Assembly: GCA_947451475.1 (NCBI GenBank)
Contig: CANFZC010000013.1
Span: forward strand, 1-49,267
From: Flavobacteriaceae bacterium
GTDB taxonomy: Bacteria; Bacteroidota; Bacteroidia; Flavobacteriales; Flavobacteriaceae
DNA length: 49,267 nt
Direction: 5' to 3'
Positions 1 through 9,772 of the stretch are shown here, piece after piece. Each line of letters opens with the position of its first letter. The stretch's first letter is position 1. Below the pieces are notes generated by a model, which was given only the letters and a program-made list of their open reading frames with translations, searched no databases and was not told where the DNA came from. The translations under genes were made by a program, and so were the position numbers.

Positions 1-16
1 AACAAACCTCAACAAT

Positions 17-1240
17 ATGGCAAAAATTAAAGTAGCTAATCCGGTGGTAGAAATCGATGGCGATGAAATGACACGAATTATTTGGAGCTTCATTAAAGAA
101 CAATTAATTCTTCCTTATTTAGATCTAGATATTAAATACTATGACTTAGGAATTGAAAGTCGTGAAGCCACGAAAGATCAAATTACCATAGACTGTGCAG
201 AAGCAATAAAACAATACAATGTTGGCATCAAATGTGCCACAATTACCCCAGATGAAGAAAGAGTAAAAGAATTTAACCTTTCTGAAATGTGGAAATCACC
301 AAATGGAACGATCAGAAACATCGTTGGCGGAACCGTTTTCCGCGAACCAATCATCATGAGTAATGTTCCTCGTTATGTTCAAGGATGGACAAAACCAATC
401 GTTATCGGACGTCATGCGTTTGGAGACCAATACAAAGCCACTGATAAAGTAATCAAAGGAAAGGGAACCCTAACCATGTCTTTTACAAATGAAGCAGGTG
501 AAACGACTACGTGGAATGTTTATGATTTCAAAGGAGACGGAGTTGCCATGTCAATGTACAATACTGACGAAAGCATTTATGGCTTTGCACATTCTTCCTT
601 CCAAATGGCTTTAACCAAAAAATGGCCGCTTTATCTTTCTACCAAAAACACGATTTTAAAAGCCTACGACGGTAGATTTAAAGACATATTTGAAGAAGTT
701 TTTCAACAACACTACAAAGCTGATTTTGAAGCTAACGGCATCATATATGAACACCGCCTTATCGATGATATGGTAGCCTCTTGTATGAAATGGAACGGCG
801 GATTCGTATGGGCTTGTAAAAATTATGATGGTGACGTACAATCCGATACAGTGGCACAAGGATTTGGATCTTTAGGCTTAATGACTTCTGTATTAGTTAC
901 ACCAGACGGAAAAACAGTTGAAGCTGAGGCAGCGCACGGAACTGTAACCCGTCATTACAGAGAACATCAAAAAGGAAGAAAAACATCAACCAACCCGATT
1001 GCATCGATATTTGCATGGACTAGAGGTTTAGAGCATAGAGGGAAATTAGACAACAACCAAGAGCTAATCAACTTCTGTCATGCTTTAGAGCTTGTTTGTA
1101 TCGAAACCGTAGAAAGTGGAAAAATGACCAAGGATTTAGCCATGCTTGTAAAACCAGAGGGTTTAACGGATGCTGATTATTTATCTACCGAAGATTTTCT
1201 TCAAGCGTTAAAAACAAACTTGGATAGTAAATTATCCTAA
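17..1240 (+). CDS. icd: NADP-dependent isocitrate dehydrogenase, homodimeric eukaryote-like type
   Basis: Converts isocitrate to 2-oxoglutarate, CO2 and NADPH in the TCA cycle (cytoplasm). The 407-residue protein matches the subfamily that includes human IDH1/IDH2 rather than the E. coli Icd type. Visible marks are the N-terminal [11 protein letters not shown], the substrate loop SPNGTIR at residues 94-100 followed by [21 protein letters not shown] at about 132-143, and [14 protein letters not shown] near residue 305. The C-terminus is complete. The ATG lies 16 bases from the window edge, so the promoter is not visible. The gene ends in a hairpin shared with the convergent downstream gene. 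Identification is firm; cofactor choice is inferred from the subfamily. Confidence 0.96.
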   Translation: MAKIKVANPVVEIDGDEMTRIIWSFIKEQLILPYLDLDIKYYDLGIESREATKDQITIDCAEAIKQYNVGIKCATITPDEERVKEFNLSEMWKSPNGTIRNIVGGTVFREPIIMSNVPRYVQGWTKPIVIGRHAFGDQYKATDKVIKGKGTLTMSFTNEAGETTTWNVYDFKGDGVAMSMYNTDESIYGFAHSSFQMALTKKWPLYLSTKNTILKAYDGRFKDIFEEVFQQHYKADFEANGIIYEHRLIDDMVASCMKWNGGFVWACKNYDGDVQSDTVAQGFGSLGLMTSVLVTPDGKTVEAEAAHGTVTRHYREHQKGRKTSTNPIASIFAWTRGLEHRGKLDNNQELINFCHALELVCIETVESGKMTKDLAMLVKPEGLTDADYLSTEDFLQALKTNLDSKLS

Positions 1241-1252
1241 ATATTAAGAGAT

Positions 1253-1283
1253 AAAAAAAGGCGACCAAATGGTCGCCTTTTTT
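1253..1283. terminator. Bidirectional hairpin terminator between icd and convergent gene
   Basis: Stem GGCGACCA/TGGTCGCC (1260-1267 and 1270-1277) with a two-base loop, flanked by seven A on the left and six T on the right. It can therefore terminate transcription from both sides. Confidence 0.9.
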
Positions 1284-1965
1284 ATTTGTTTTCAGACTCA
1301 ATTCCTTCTAACCTTTGAATTTTAATTACTGCTTTATAACCTGAATTTAAATCCCAATTTTGATTGGTAACTAATTTTTCATGCCCATCAAAAAAAGTAA
1401 ACTGACCAGTATTAGGAAATAATTCACCAGTACCAAGTGCTTCTATCTCTATAACGTTATTACCCTTTTTTAAAATAAATTCATATTTTTTAAAACCGGA
1501 TTCCAGGCCAATAAACGGAATTACTTTTTCACCATTAACCCAAATACTCACATTATCTCCATCAATCACACCGTTATCACGGCAAGAAATAAATAAATTA
1601 CTTGTAAAAATTTTAAATTCACCTAAAAACAGATCACTACTAACAATTTCTCTTGAAAGCCCTTCACGAGCCATCATTTTATTCATTCTTTCGGTTTGTT
1701 CTTTGGCCGGACTCTCCAATTGAGTTTGCTCCATCACACTTTTTTCTTCTTCTTGCTTTTTAGGAAGTAATGAAACACTTTGCAACAACTTATCTTTTTT
1801 ATTAAAAATACTGGGATAGGTGATAATTTTAGCAGAAGTTGGCGCTATACTAACTGAATTTTTACTCACTGGAGCAATATTTACAGTTCTCTTTGGAATT
1901 TCAAATTGTGAAAATCCTTTAAAACCAACTAATAAAACGACCAATAAATAGTGATAGCTTTTCAT
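1282..1965 (-). CDS. Secreted protein of unknown function
   Basis: A 227-residue protein that I do not assign to a named family. Residues 1-19 form a signal peptide (hydrophobic VVLLVGFKGFSQ, cleavage after SQ). Residues 70-105 are charged and Glu/Lys/Gln-rich, probably a linker. The C-terminal half (about 110-220) reads as a beta-sandwich: alternating strands with CRDNGVIDGDNVSIWVNG, then an LKKGNNVIEIEALG segment. This resembles ligand-binding or carbohydrate-binding-like domains of exported Bacteroidota proteins, but that is inference. It is transcribed alone toward icd and shares its terminator. The stop codon lies inside the terminator T-tract. Confidence 0.75.
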   Translation of the reverse strand: MKSYHYLLVVLLVGFKGFSQFEIPKRTVNIAPVSKNSVSIAPTSAKIITYPSIFNKKDKLLQSVSLLPKKQEEEKSVMEQTQLESPAKEQTERMNKMMAREGLSREIVSSDLFLGEFKIFTSNLFISCRDNGVIDGDNVSIWVNGEKVIPFIGLESGFKKYEFILKKGNNVIEIEALGTGELFPNTGQFTFFDGHEKLVTNQNWDLNSGYKAVIKIQRLEGIESENK

Positions 1966-2104
1966 TTCTAAATCTAATATTGGTGTAAAAGTATTTAAAA
2001 TATAGGTATCTAATATTTTTAATTAACCAAAGCTTAACATAACATCCGTAACAATAATTCATTTTATTCGTCAAATGCACAATCAAAATAAAATCATCAA
2101 TTTA

Positions 2105-4498
2105 ATGCAAAACAAAATCACTCAATTGCTGCTACTACTAGTAACTGCAATTTCATTCTCTCAAAACACAAAACCCAGGGAACCAGAGAAACAAAAATTT
2201 ACACTAAGCGGAACCCTTTTAGATTCCAGAACTAATGAAACACTTATTGGCGTAAACATTTACATTCCTGAATCCAAAACGGGCATCATGACTAATGAAT
2301 ATGGGTTTTACTCATTAACATTACCCAAAGGATCCTACAATATCCAAATCAGCTATTTAGGATATGAAACGGTAACCGAAACTATTGCTTTGACTAAAGA
2401 CATTAAAAAAAATGTTTCTTTAATTGAAACGGGCGAACAGTTAGATGAAGTTATCATTACAGAGAAAACAGCGACCAATACACGCAAACCCGAAATGAGT
2501 GTAAACAAACTTTCAATCGGAACCATTAAAAAAATTCCGGTAGTGCTTGGCGAAGTTGATGTTTTAAAAGCATTATTAACCTTACCAGGAGTCACCAATG
2601 CGGGTGAAGGTCAATCTGGATTTAATGTACGTGGCGGTGGAGCTGATCAAAACTTAATATTACTTGACGAAGCAACCATTTTTAATTCGTCCCACGTTTT
2701 TGGCTTCTTTTCGGTATTTAATCCCGATGCTATCAAGGATTTAAAATTGTATAAAGGAGGCATTCCTGCCCGTTTCGGCGGAAGAGTTTCTTCAGTCTTA
2801 GACATCTACCAAAAAGACGGAAATAGTAATGCTTTCGGAATGAATGGTGGAATCGGTTTAATATCGAGCAGACTATTGGCTGAAGGCCCTATCGTGAAAG
2901 ACAAAGGGTCTTTCCTTTTCGCAGGACGAGCGTCCTATGCGCACTTATTTTTGAAACTTGCCAACAATAAAAATTCAGCATACTTCTACGATTTAAACAC
3001 TAAATTAAATTATAAACTCAACCAGAATAATAGCCTATATCTTTCGGGATATTTTGGTAGAGATGTTTTCAGTCTCTCACAAAGCTTTATAAACACCTAT
3101 GGAAACGCAACGCTGAACCTTCGTTGGAATCATTTATATTCAGACAAACTATTCTCTAACCTTTCAGCAATCTATAGCGACTATTATTACGGTTTAGATC
3201 TTAACTTACTCGGATTTTCATGGAATTCAGGCATCAAAAACTATAACATAAAATACGATTTAAAACATTATGTAACCGATAAAATTAAATTGAATTATGG
3301 TGTTAGTGGCATCTACTACGATTTCAACCCAGGAACAATCTCGCCCTCTGATGCTAGTTCGGGAATCAATTACAAACAACTTGAAAAGAAATTTGCTTTT
3401 GAACCTTCTCTCTACATTGATGCTGAACAAAAAATATCCAAAGAACTTTCCATCTCTTACGGTTTGCGCTACAGTTCATTCTATCGTTTAGGAAGTTCAA
3501 CCGTAAATCTTTACCAAGACAATCAGGCAGTGGTGTTCAACCATGATTTGCATATTTATGAAAAAGGAACTCCAATCGGCACTAAATTTTATAGCCACAA
3601 TAAAGTAATTGAAAGTTTCAATAATTTGGAACCAAGATTCGCTGCATCTTATCAGTTGGATGACAATCAATCCCTAAAAGCTAGTTATAATCGAATGACA
3701 CAGTATTTGCAGTTGATTTCTAATACGGCTTCGCCAACTCCTTTGGATGTATGGACTCCAAGTGATCAATACATTAAACCACAGATTCTTGATCAAGTAG
3801 CATTAGGCTACTTCCGAAATTTCAAAGAGGACAAGTATTCTTTAGAGGTAGAGACTTTCTACAAGAAAATAAAAAACCGCCTCGATTACATAGACGGTGC
3901 CGATCTAATTGCTAATGATGCCTTAGAACAAGTGGTCTTAAATGGCGAAATGAGAGCCTATGGCCTTGAAGTGCTATTGCGAAAAAACACCGGCAAACTT
4001 ACCGGATGGATTTCGTATACCCTCTCTAAATCCCAGCAAAGAACTCCAGGAAGAAATGCGACAGAATCGGGAATTAACAATGGTAGCTGGTACAATTCAG
4101 GCTATGACAAATTACACAATTTATCAATTACCAGTTCATATAATTATAATCAAAAATGGACTTTTGGAGCCAACTTCGCTTTACAATCCGGACAACCAGT
4201 GACCTTCCCTAACGGACAATATGAATATGGTGGCATCACTATTCCAAATTATGGTTTACGAAACAGCGATCGCCTACCCGCGTATCATCATTTAGACTTA
4301 TCAGCAACGTATACGCCAAAACCGAACAAGAAAAAAGGCTGGCAAAGTGAATGGGTATTCAGCATTTATAACGTCTACGCCCGCAAAAATGCAGCCTCCA
4401 TTTCTTTTAGACAAAACATTGATACTGGCGCAAATGAAGCCGTGAGATTATCCATTTTTGGTATAGTACCAGGTGTTAGTTACAACTTCAAATTTTAA
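2105..4498 (+). CDS. TonB-dependent receptor with CarboxypepD_reg-like domain
   Basis: Outer-membrane active transporter energised by TonB. I chose the internal ATG at 2105 (797 residues) because MQNKITQLLLLLVTAISFSQ is a clean signal peptide; starting at 2075 would put ten polar residues in front. Residues about 34-110 are a carboxypeptidase-regulatory-like beta-sandwich (SGTLLDSRTNETLIGVNI...). The plug domain follows (LPGVTNAGEGQSGFNVRGG...DEATIFNSSHVFGFFSVFN), then a long barrel ending in an aromatic-terminated strand (SYNFKF). Four bases separate it from the DUF4249 lipoprotein gene, so the two are almost certainly co-transcribed. The substrate cannot be read from sequence. No SusD gene is present. 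Confidence 0.93.
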   Translation: MQNKITQLLLLLVTAISFSQNTKPREPEKQKFTLSGTLLDSRTNETLIGVNIYIPESKTGIMTNEYGFYSLTLPKGSYNIQISYLGYETVTETIALTKDIKKNVSLIETGEQLDEVIITEKTATNTRKPEMSVNKLSIGTIKKIPVVLGEVDVLKALLTLPGVTNAGEGQSGFNVRGGGADQNLILLDEATIFNSSHVFGFFSVFNPDAIKDLKLYKGGIPARFGGRVSSVLDIYQKDGNSNAFGMNGGIGLISSRLLAEGPIVKDKGSFLFAGRASYAHLFLKLANNKNSAYFYDLNTKLNYKLNQNNSLYLSGYFGRDVFSLSQSFINTYGNATLNLRWNHLYSDKLFSNLSAIYSDYYYGLDLNLLGFSWNSGIKNYNIKYDLKHYVTDKIKLNYGVSGIYYDFNPGTISPSDASSGINYKQLEKKFAFEPSLYIDAEQKISKELSISYGLRYSSFYRLGSSTVNLYQDNQAVVFNHDLHIYEKGTPIGTKFYSHNKVIESFNNLEPRFAASYQLDDNQSLKASYNRMTQYLQLISNTASPTPLDVWTPSDQYIKPQILDQVALGYFRNFKEDKYSLEVETFYKKIKNRLDYIDGADLIANDALEQVVLNGEMRAYGLEVLLRKNTGKLTGWISYTLSKSQQRTPGRNATESGINNGSWYNSGYDKLHNLSITSSYNYNQKWTFGANFALQSGQPVTFPNGQYEYGGITIPNYGLRNSDRLPAYHHLDLSATYTPKPNKKKGWQSEWVFSIYNVYARKNAASISFRQNIDTGANEAVRLSIFGIVPGVSYNFKF

Positions 4499-4502
4499 CC
4501 AA

Positions 4503-5324
4503 ATGAAAAACATATTATACATATTCGCTCTTATACTCGTAGTTTCAGTAAGCAGCTGTGAAGACGTAGTTCACGTCGATTTAACTACAGCCGCACCAAA
4601 ATTAGTAATCAATGGTTCATTGGAATGGCAAAAAGGAACAGTCGGTAACGAACAAAAAATAAAGCTATCCACTACGACAGGTTTTTATGATACTACAATC
4701 CCAACGGTTTCTGGTGCATTAGTTTTTGTAACCAATAGCGACAATGTCACGTTCAATTTCACAGAAGAAGTACCAAGTTCAGGATTATACCTCTGCCATG
4801 ACTTCGTACCCGAAATAAACAAATCCTATGTACTCACCGTCGTATTGAATGGCGAAACCTACAACGCAACAGAGACGTTAGCAAGCGTTTCCCCGATAAC
4901 CAATATTGTACAAAATAATGAAGGTGGTTTTACGGGAAAAGACATCGAAATTAAAACCTTTTTCAACGACCCTGCGGTAGCGAACAACTATTACCTTTTC
5001 AAGTACAAAACTAGCACTAACGTAATACCTAGTTACGAAGTTAATGATGATGAATTTTTTCAAGGTAATGAATTCTTTGGCTATTATACAGACGATAAAA
5101 TGAATAGCGGGGACAATTTAGACATCACTATTTACGGAGTTTCAAAACGCTATTTTGAATACATGAACAAACTCATCCTAATTGCTCAAGGAAGTGGCGG
5201 ACCTTTCTCAACTCCCCCAGCTACCGTTCGTGGCAACATTACCAACCAAACACACCCAGACAATTATGCATTAGGTTATTTCAATGTTTCGGAAACTGAT
5301 TTCAGAAATTATGTAATCCAATAA
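4503..5324 (+). CDS. DUF4249 family lipoprotein, partner of the upstream TonB receptor
   Basis: A 273-residue lipoprotein. The start at 4503 gives MKNILYIFALILVVSVSSC, a type II signal peptide with the lipobox cysteine at residue 19; the longer frame from 4473 overlaps the receptor gene and has no RBS logic. After the cysteine comes EDVVHVDLTTAAPKLVING, the characteristic DUF4249 opening, then KIKLSTTTGFYDT...VSGALVFVTN. The body looks beta-rich. DUF4249 genes commonly sit next to a TonB receptor with a CarboxypepD_reg domain, as here. A surface lid or substrate-capture role analogous to SusD is a reasonable inference, not something the sequence shows. Confidence 0.9.
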   Translation: MKNILYIFALILVVSVSSCEDVVHVDLTTAAPKLVINGSLEWQKGTVGNEQKIKLSTTTGFYDTTIPTVSGALVFVTNSDNVTFNFTEEVPSSGLYLCHDFVPEINKSYVLTVVLNGETYNATETLASVSPITNIVQNNEGGFTGKDIEIKTFFNDPAVANNYYLFKYKTSTNVIPSYEVNDDEFFQGNEFFGYYTDDKMNSGDNLDITIYGVSKRYFEYMNKLILIAQGSGGPFSTPPATVRGNITNQTHPDNYALGYFNVSETDFRNYVIQ

Positions 5325-5336
5325 AGTCACGCTTGA

Positions 5337-5416
5337 TGATTTTAGATTTCAGATTATATTAACTAAGTGAAACTATATTAGTAAATTTACACGTTCCATT
5401 CTGAAATCTAAAATCA
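5337..5416. repeat. 17-bp inverted repeat upstream of thiN
   Basis: Arms TGATTTTAGATTTCAGA (5337-5353) and TCTGAAATCTAAAATCA (5400-5416) are exact reverse complements separated by 46 bases. Similar AATCTAAAATC strings follow at about 5405-5430. It lies in the 115-base gap between the DUF4249 gene and thiN. There is no T-tract, so it does not look like a simple terminator. Confidence 0.8.
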
Positions 5417-5439
5417 ACAATCTAAACTCAACATTCATA

Positions 5440-6102
5440 ATGTCTTCACACCATATCGTTCGCGACGACCAAGAACCAGCGCTAATCATTGCCAACGGTG
5501 AAGCTTGCAGCTCCGAATTATTAGGACAACTATTGGAATGGTCACCTTTAGTGATTGTTTTGGATTCGGCCATTGAACGTGTGCTAGCACTAGGAATCAA
5601 AGTTGATGTGCTCTTAGGTGATTTTGACAGAGGTTTTGATGCAGACTATTACAAAGAAAAACAATACCCAATCGAAATTGTTTTCGCGCCAAACCAAGAC
5701 AAAACCGACTTAGAGAAAGCGTTTGATTTTTTAATAGAAAAAGGACACAAAGCCGTCAATGTCATTTGGGCAACGGGCAGACGCGCCGATCATACCATTA
5801 CAAACATAACCAATATAGTTGCCTATAGAAATCAATTGAAAATCGTTATTCTGGACGATCATTCTAAAGTGTTTCTATTACCCAATACTTTTGAGAAATG
5901 GTACACGGCTAAGACTATTATTTCCTTAATTCCTATTGGAAAAGTAATGGGAATAACTACTCGAAATCTTTTCTATTCTTTAAACAATGAAGACTTGACG
6001 ATTGGCTATCGAACCGGAAGCAGCAATCATGTTACGGCTGATGGTATTGTTTCAATCACACACACCAAAGGTGATTTATTATTAATGGAATGCTGGGACT
6101 AA
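5440..6102 (+). CDS. thiN: Thiamine pyrophosphokinase
   Basis: Transfers pyrophosphate from ATP to thiamine to make thiamine diphosphate. The 220-residue protein shows the TPK catalytic-domain marks: ANGE at 18-21, LDSA at 41-44, LGDFDR at 59-64, DKTDLEKA at 87-94 and ATGRRADH at 111-118, followed by a small C-terminal beta domain (ISLIPIG...SLNNEDL). In many TPKs the acidic motif is GDFDS; here Ser is Arg, as occurs in some Bacteroidota. It is the first gene of a tight run thiN-rlmF-nudK and then uvrB. It follows an inverted repeat but no recognisable TPP riboswitch. Confidence 0.92.
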   Translation: MSSHHIVRDDQEPALIIANGEACSSELLGQLLEWSPLVIVLDSAIERVLALGIKVDVLLGDFDRGFDADYYKEKQYPIEIVFAPNQDKTDLEKAFDFLIEKGHKAVNVIWATGRRADHTITNITNIVAYRNQLKIVILDDHSKVFLLPNTFEKWYTAKTIISLIPIGKVMGITTRNLFYSLNNEDLTIGYRTGSSNHVTADGIVSITHTKGDLLLMECWD

Positions 6103-6114
6103 ATTATTGACACT

Positions 6115-7089
6115 TTGAAAAAGACACCTAACACCGCTGAAAAAAATGGGTTACATCCTCGAAATCCACATCGGTTTCGCTACGATTTTGACTCCCTGAT
6201 AAAAGCTAATCCTGAGTTAAAAATCTTCGTTTACAACAACGAACTTCAATCTAGCACTCTCCTACCCCAAGAAGCAAAGCAAACCATTGACTTTAGTAAT
6301 CCCGATGCGGTAAAGGCTTTAAATAAAGCATTATTACTGTCTCATTATGACATTCAAAACTGGGATATTCCGCCTGGTTATCTTTGTCCACCTATTCCCG
6401 GAAGAGCTGATTATATTCATCACCTTGCTGATTTACTAGCGTCAACCAATAAGGGTATCATCCCAGAAGGTGAAAATGTAATGGGCTTAGATATTGGCAT
6501 AGGAGCCAATTGCATATATCCTATTATTGGCTATTCCTCCTACGGCTGGAGTTTTGTGGGTACAGATATCGACGAAAAAGCACTGCAAAACAGTAAAAAG
6601 ATTATTGCTGAAAATCCAAAACTAATAGATGCTATAAGTTTACAGCTTCAGACAGAACCACGATTCATCTTCAAAAACATCATCTTACCCGAAGACAAAT
6701 TCACCTTTACAATTTGCAATCCCCCTTTTCATGCTTCAGCAGAAGAAGCGGCCAAAAGCGCCTTGCGAAAAGTAAATGCATTGGAGAAAAATAAGTCCGA
6801 CAAACCTATTTTAAACTTTGGTGGTCAAAATGCTGAACTATGGTGCAAAGGCGGCGAACTAGGATTTCTAACGCAAATGATTTATGAAAGTGTAAAATAC
6901 CCTATGCAATGTTTATGGTACACTTCTTTGATTTCAAAAAAAGAAAATCTAAAAAATATATACAAACTATTAAACAAAGTTGGGGCCGCAGATATAAAAA
7001 CCATTGACATTGCCCAAGGACAAAAGAGTAGCCGAATTGTAGCTTGGACATTTTTGTCCGAAACGCAACAACTTAACTGGAAATTTTAA
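6115..7089 (+). CDS. rlmF: 23S rRNA (adenine-N6)-methyltransferase RlmF
   Basis: SAM-dependent enzyme that makes m6A in 23S rRNA (A1618 in E. coli numbering). The start is TTG at 6115: the family's conserved N-terminal block GLHPRNPHRFRYDF (residues 12-25) lies between it and any later ATG, so a downstream start would remove it. Other marks are VKALNKALL, NWDIPPGYLCPPIPGRADYIHHLADLL (83-109, family signature), the SAM motif LDIGIGANCIYP (125-136) and the catalytic NPPF at 202-205. It starts 12 bases after thiN and ends 6 bases before nudK. Confidence 0.95.
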   Translation: MKKTPNTAEKNGLHPRNPHRFRYDFDSLIKANPELKIFVYNNELQSSTLLPQEAKQTIDFSNPDAVKALNKALLLSHYDIQNWDIPPGYLCPPIPGRADYIHHLADLLASTNKGIIPEGENVMGLDIGIGANCIYPIIGYSSYGWSFVGTDIDEKALQNSKKIIAENPKLIDAISLQLQTEPRFIFKNIILPEDKFTFTICNPPFHASAEEAAKSALRKVNALEKNKSDKPILNFGGQNAELWCKGGELGFLTQMIYESVKYPMQCLWYTSLISKKENLKNIYKLLNKVGAADIKTIDIAQGQKSSRIVAWTFLSETQQLNWKF

Positions 7090-7095
7090 TTCGTT

Positions 7096-7680
7096 ATGAC
7101 CAATCCTAAAATAGAAATCACAAAAACGGAAGTCCTATCAAACAATTGGTACACTCTACGAAAAATAACCTATAACTATCTCAAAAAAGATGGAAACTGG
7201 GAAACCCAATCACGGGAAGCGTATGACCGAGGAAATGGTGCCACAATATTGCTTTACAATAAAAATTCAAAAACGGTAATCTTAACGAGACAATTCAGGT
7301 TACCAACTTACATCAATGGTAATGAAACAGGCATGTTAATAGAAACCTGCGCCGGACTACTAGACAAGGACAATGCCGAAGAATGCATTCGACGTGAAAC
7401 CGAAGAAGAAACGGGTTATAAAATTTCTTCTGTTGAAAAAGTTTTTGAAGTTTATATGTCGCCCGGCTCCGTAACAGAAATAGTGTACTTCTTTGTCGCA
7501 GAATATACCAAAGCTATGAAAGTAAATGAAGGTGGCGGTGTGGAAGAGGAACAAGAAAACATTGAAGTGCTAGAGCTAGATTTTGCTCAAGCCTACAATA
7601 TGATCGCAACGGGAGAAATAAAAGATGCTAAAACAATAATGCTGCTCCAACACGCAAAAATCAATCGTCTTATCGAATAA
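7096..7680 (+). CDS. nudK: Nudix hydrolase, GDP-mannose pyrophosphatase type (NudK-like)
   Basis: A 194-residue Nudix enzyme closest in pattern to NudK/ADP-sugar pyrophosphatases, which hydrolyse nucleotide sugars such as GDP-mannose to GMP plus sugar phosphate. The Nudix box is at residues 87-108 (GLLDKDNAEE...RETEEETGY), with the metal-binding REtEEetG portion intact. An Asn occupies the position where E. coli NudK has Glu near the box start. YMSPGSVTEIVYFFVAEY after the box is typical of NudK. Six bases after rlmF, so co-transcribed. The substrate is inferred from family resemblance. Confidence 0.88.
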   Translation: MTNPKIEITKTEVLSNNWYTLRKITYNYLKKDGNWETQSREAYDRGNGATILLYNKNSKTVILTRQFRLPTYINGNETGMLIETCAGLLDKDNAEECIRRETEEETGYKISSVEKVFEVYMSPGSVTEIVYFFVAEYTKAMKVNEGGGVEEEQENIEVLELDFAQAYNMIATGEIKDAKTIMLLQHAKINRLIE

Positions 7681-7737
7681 CAATAAAGAAGGAATCTTTG
7701 TAACTTAGCCACATAGCAAAATAGCCACTTCCAAATA

Positions 7738-9735
7738 ATGAAATTCCAAGTAGTATCTGAATACCAACCTACAGGCGACCAACCACAAGCCATTGACAAA
7801 TTAGTCACGGGCATCAATAATGGTGAAAAATATCAAACACTACTAGGAGTCACCGGTTCGGGAAAAACATTCACTATGGCCAATGTGGTGCAGCAAGTTG
7901 AAAAACCAACCCTTGTTTTAGCACACAATAAAACGTTAGCCGCACAATTATATTCTGAATTCAAGCAATTTTTTCCCAATAATTCGGTTCAATATTTTGT
8001 ATCCTATTACGATTATTACCAACCTGAAGCCTATATCCCCGTTACCGGTGTTTTTATAGAAAAAGATTTATCCATTAACGAGGAATTGGAAAAGCTTCGC
8101 CTAAGTACAACTTCTGCACTCCTTTCTGGACGAAGAGATGTTTTGGTAGTTGCTTCTGTTTCTTGTTTGTACGGTATTGGAAACCCCGTAGAATTTCAGA
8201 AAAATGTGATTTCAATTGAAAAAGGCCAAATGATTTCGCGCACCAAATTATTACACCGACTCGTACAAAGTTTATATTCGAGAACAGAAGCAGAGTTCAC
8301 ACCAGGAACGTTCAGAATCAAAGGGGATACCGTTGAGATATTTCCAAGTTATGCTGACGAACCGTTTCGCGTTCATTTCTTTGGGGATGAAATCGAAGAA
8401 ATCGAAGCCTTTGATCCTAAAAGCGCTAAAGTATTCGAACGCTATGAAAAACTAAATGTCTATCCCGCTAATATGTTTGTAACCTCACCCGATGTCTTGC
8501 AATCCGCGATCTGGGAAATACAGCAGGACTTAGTAAAACAAGTGGACTATTTCAAGGAAATAGGCAAACATCTTGAAGCTAAACGCCTAGAGGAACGAAC
8601 TAATTTTGATTTAGAGATGATACGAGAATTAGGCTATTGTTCAGGGATTGAAAATTATTCTCGCTATTTAGACCAACGTTTACCTGGGACAAGACCCTTC
8701 TGCTTACTTGATTATTTTCCAGATGATTATTTGATGGTGGTTGATGAAAGTCATGTCACCATTTCTCAAGTGCATGCCATGTATGGTGGCGATAGAAGTC
8801 GAAAAGAGAACCTAGTAGAGTATGGCTTCCGATTACCCGCAGCAATGGACAACCGTCCTTTGAAATTCGAAGAATTCGAAAGTATGCAAAACCAAGTCGT
8901 TTATGTTTCAGCTACACCTGCAGATTACGAATTACAAAAAAGCGAAGGAATCTATGTAGAGCAAGTGATTCGTCCTACTGGACTATTGGACCCTATTATT
9001 GAAGTACGCCCAAGTTTAAATCAAATCGATGACCTCATCGAAGAAATTCAATTGCGTTGTGAAGCCGATGAACGGGTTTTAGTAACCACGTTAACGAAAA
9101 GAATGGCAGAAGAGCTGACCAAGTATTTAACAAAAGTATCCATACGTTGTAGATACATCCATTCTGATGTTGATACCTTAGAGCGTGTTGAAATCATGCA
9201 AGATTTACGTAAAGGCTTGTTTGATGTGCTGATTGGTGTAAACTTGTTGCGAGAAGGATTGGATTTACCCGAAGTATCTTTAGTGGCTATTTTAGATGCC
9301 GATAAAGAAGGATTTCTACGCAGTCATCGTTCCTTAACACAAACGGTGGGAAGAGCCGCTCGAAATGTAAATGGAAAAGCAATATTGTATGCTGATAAAA
9401 TAACCAATAGCATGCAAAAAACCATAGACGAGACGAACTACCGTCGCGAAAAACAAACGAACTATAACACCCTAAACGGTTTAGAGCCCAAAGCGCTTAA
9501 TAAAAGTTTAGGAAATGCTTTAAGCACTAATTCCGTTTCTACGCAATACTTTGAAGATAAAATAGCAAAAGCTGCAGAACCTGAAAGTTTGTATTTGTCG
9601 AAACCTGAAATCGAACAGAAAATACGTGATTCCCGAAAAGCAATGGAAAAAGCAGCTAAAGATTTAGACTTTATGCAAGCTGCCAAATTGCGGGATGAAA
9701 TCAAAGCATGGCAAGATAAATTACAGACTACCTAG
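7738..9735 (+). CDS. uvrB: Excinuclease ABC subunit B
   Basis: DNA damage-verification helicase-like subunit of UvrABC nucleotide excision repair. At 665 residues it is full length. Walker A is GVTGSGKT near residue 38. The DNA-binding beta-hairpin region has VSYYDYYQPEAYIP at about 89-102. Helicase motifs DESH, SATPADYE and the QTVGRAARN region (motif VI) are present. A UvrC-interacting UVR motif closes the protein (KAMEKAAKDLDFMQAAKLRDEI, residues ~635-656). It starts 57 bases after nudK, so it may be read with that operon or from its own promoter. It converges with a TerB-like gene. Confidence 0.97.
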   Translation: MKFQVVSEYQPTGDQPQAIDKLVTGINNGEKYQTLLGVTGSGKTFTMANVVQQVEKPTLVLAHNKTLAAQLYSEFKQFFPNNSVQYFVSYYDYYQPEAYIPVTGVFIEKDLSINEELEKLRLSTTSALLSGRRDVLVVASVSCLYGIGNPVEFQKNVISIEKGQMISRTKLLHRLVQSLYSRTEAEFTPGTFRIKGDTVEIFPSYADEPFRVHFFGDEIEEIEAFDPKSAKVFERYEKLNVYPANMFVTSPDVLQSAIWEIQQDLVKQVDYFKEIGKHLEAKRLEERTNFDLEMIRELGYCSGIENYSRYLDQRLPGTRPFCLLDYFPDDYLMVVDESHVTISQVHAMYGGDRSRKENLVEYGFRLPAAMDNRPLKFEEFESMQNQVVYVSATPADYELQKSEGIYVEQVIRPTGLLDPIIEVRPSLNQIDDLIEEIQLRCEADERVLVTTLTKRMAEELTKYLTKVSIRCRYIHSDVDTLERVEIMQDLRKGLFDVLIGVNLLREGLDLPEVSLVAILDADKEGFLRSHRSLTQTVGRAARNVNGKAILYADKITNSMQKTIDETNYRREKQTNYNTLNGLEPKALNKSLGNALSTNSVSTQYFEDKIAKAAEPESLYLSKPEIEQKIRDSRKAMEKAAKDLDFMQAAKLRDEIKAWQDKLQTT

Positions 9736-9772
9736 GTACTTTTCTACGGTCTGATTAAAGTCGTTTTATTCA

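Noticed and set aside
5325..5439. TPP riboswitch upstream of thiN
   Set aside because: The conserved thi-box CUGAGA and related core sequences are not present in a plausible arrangement.
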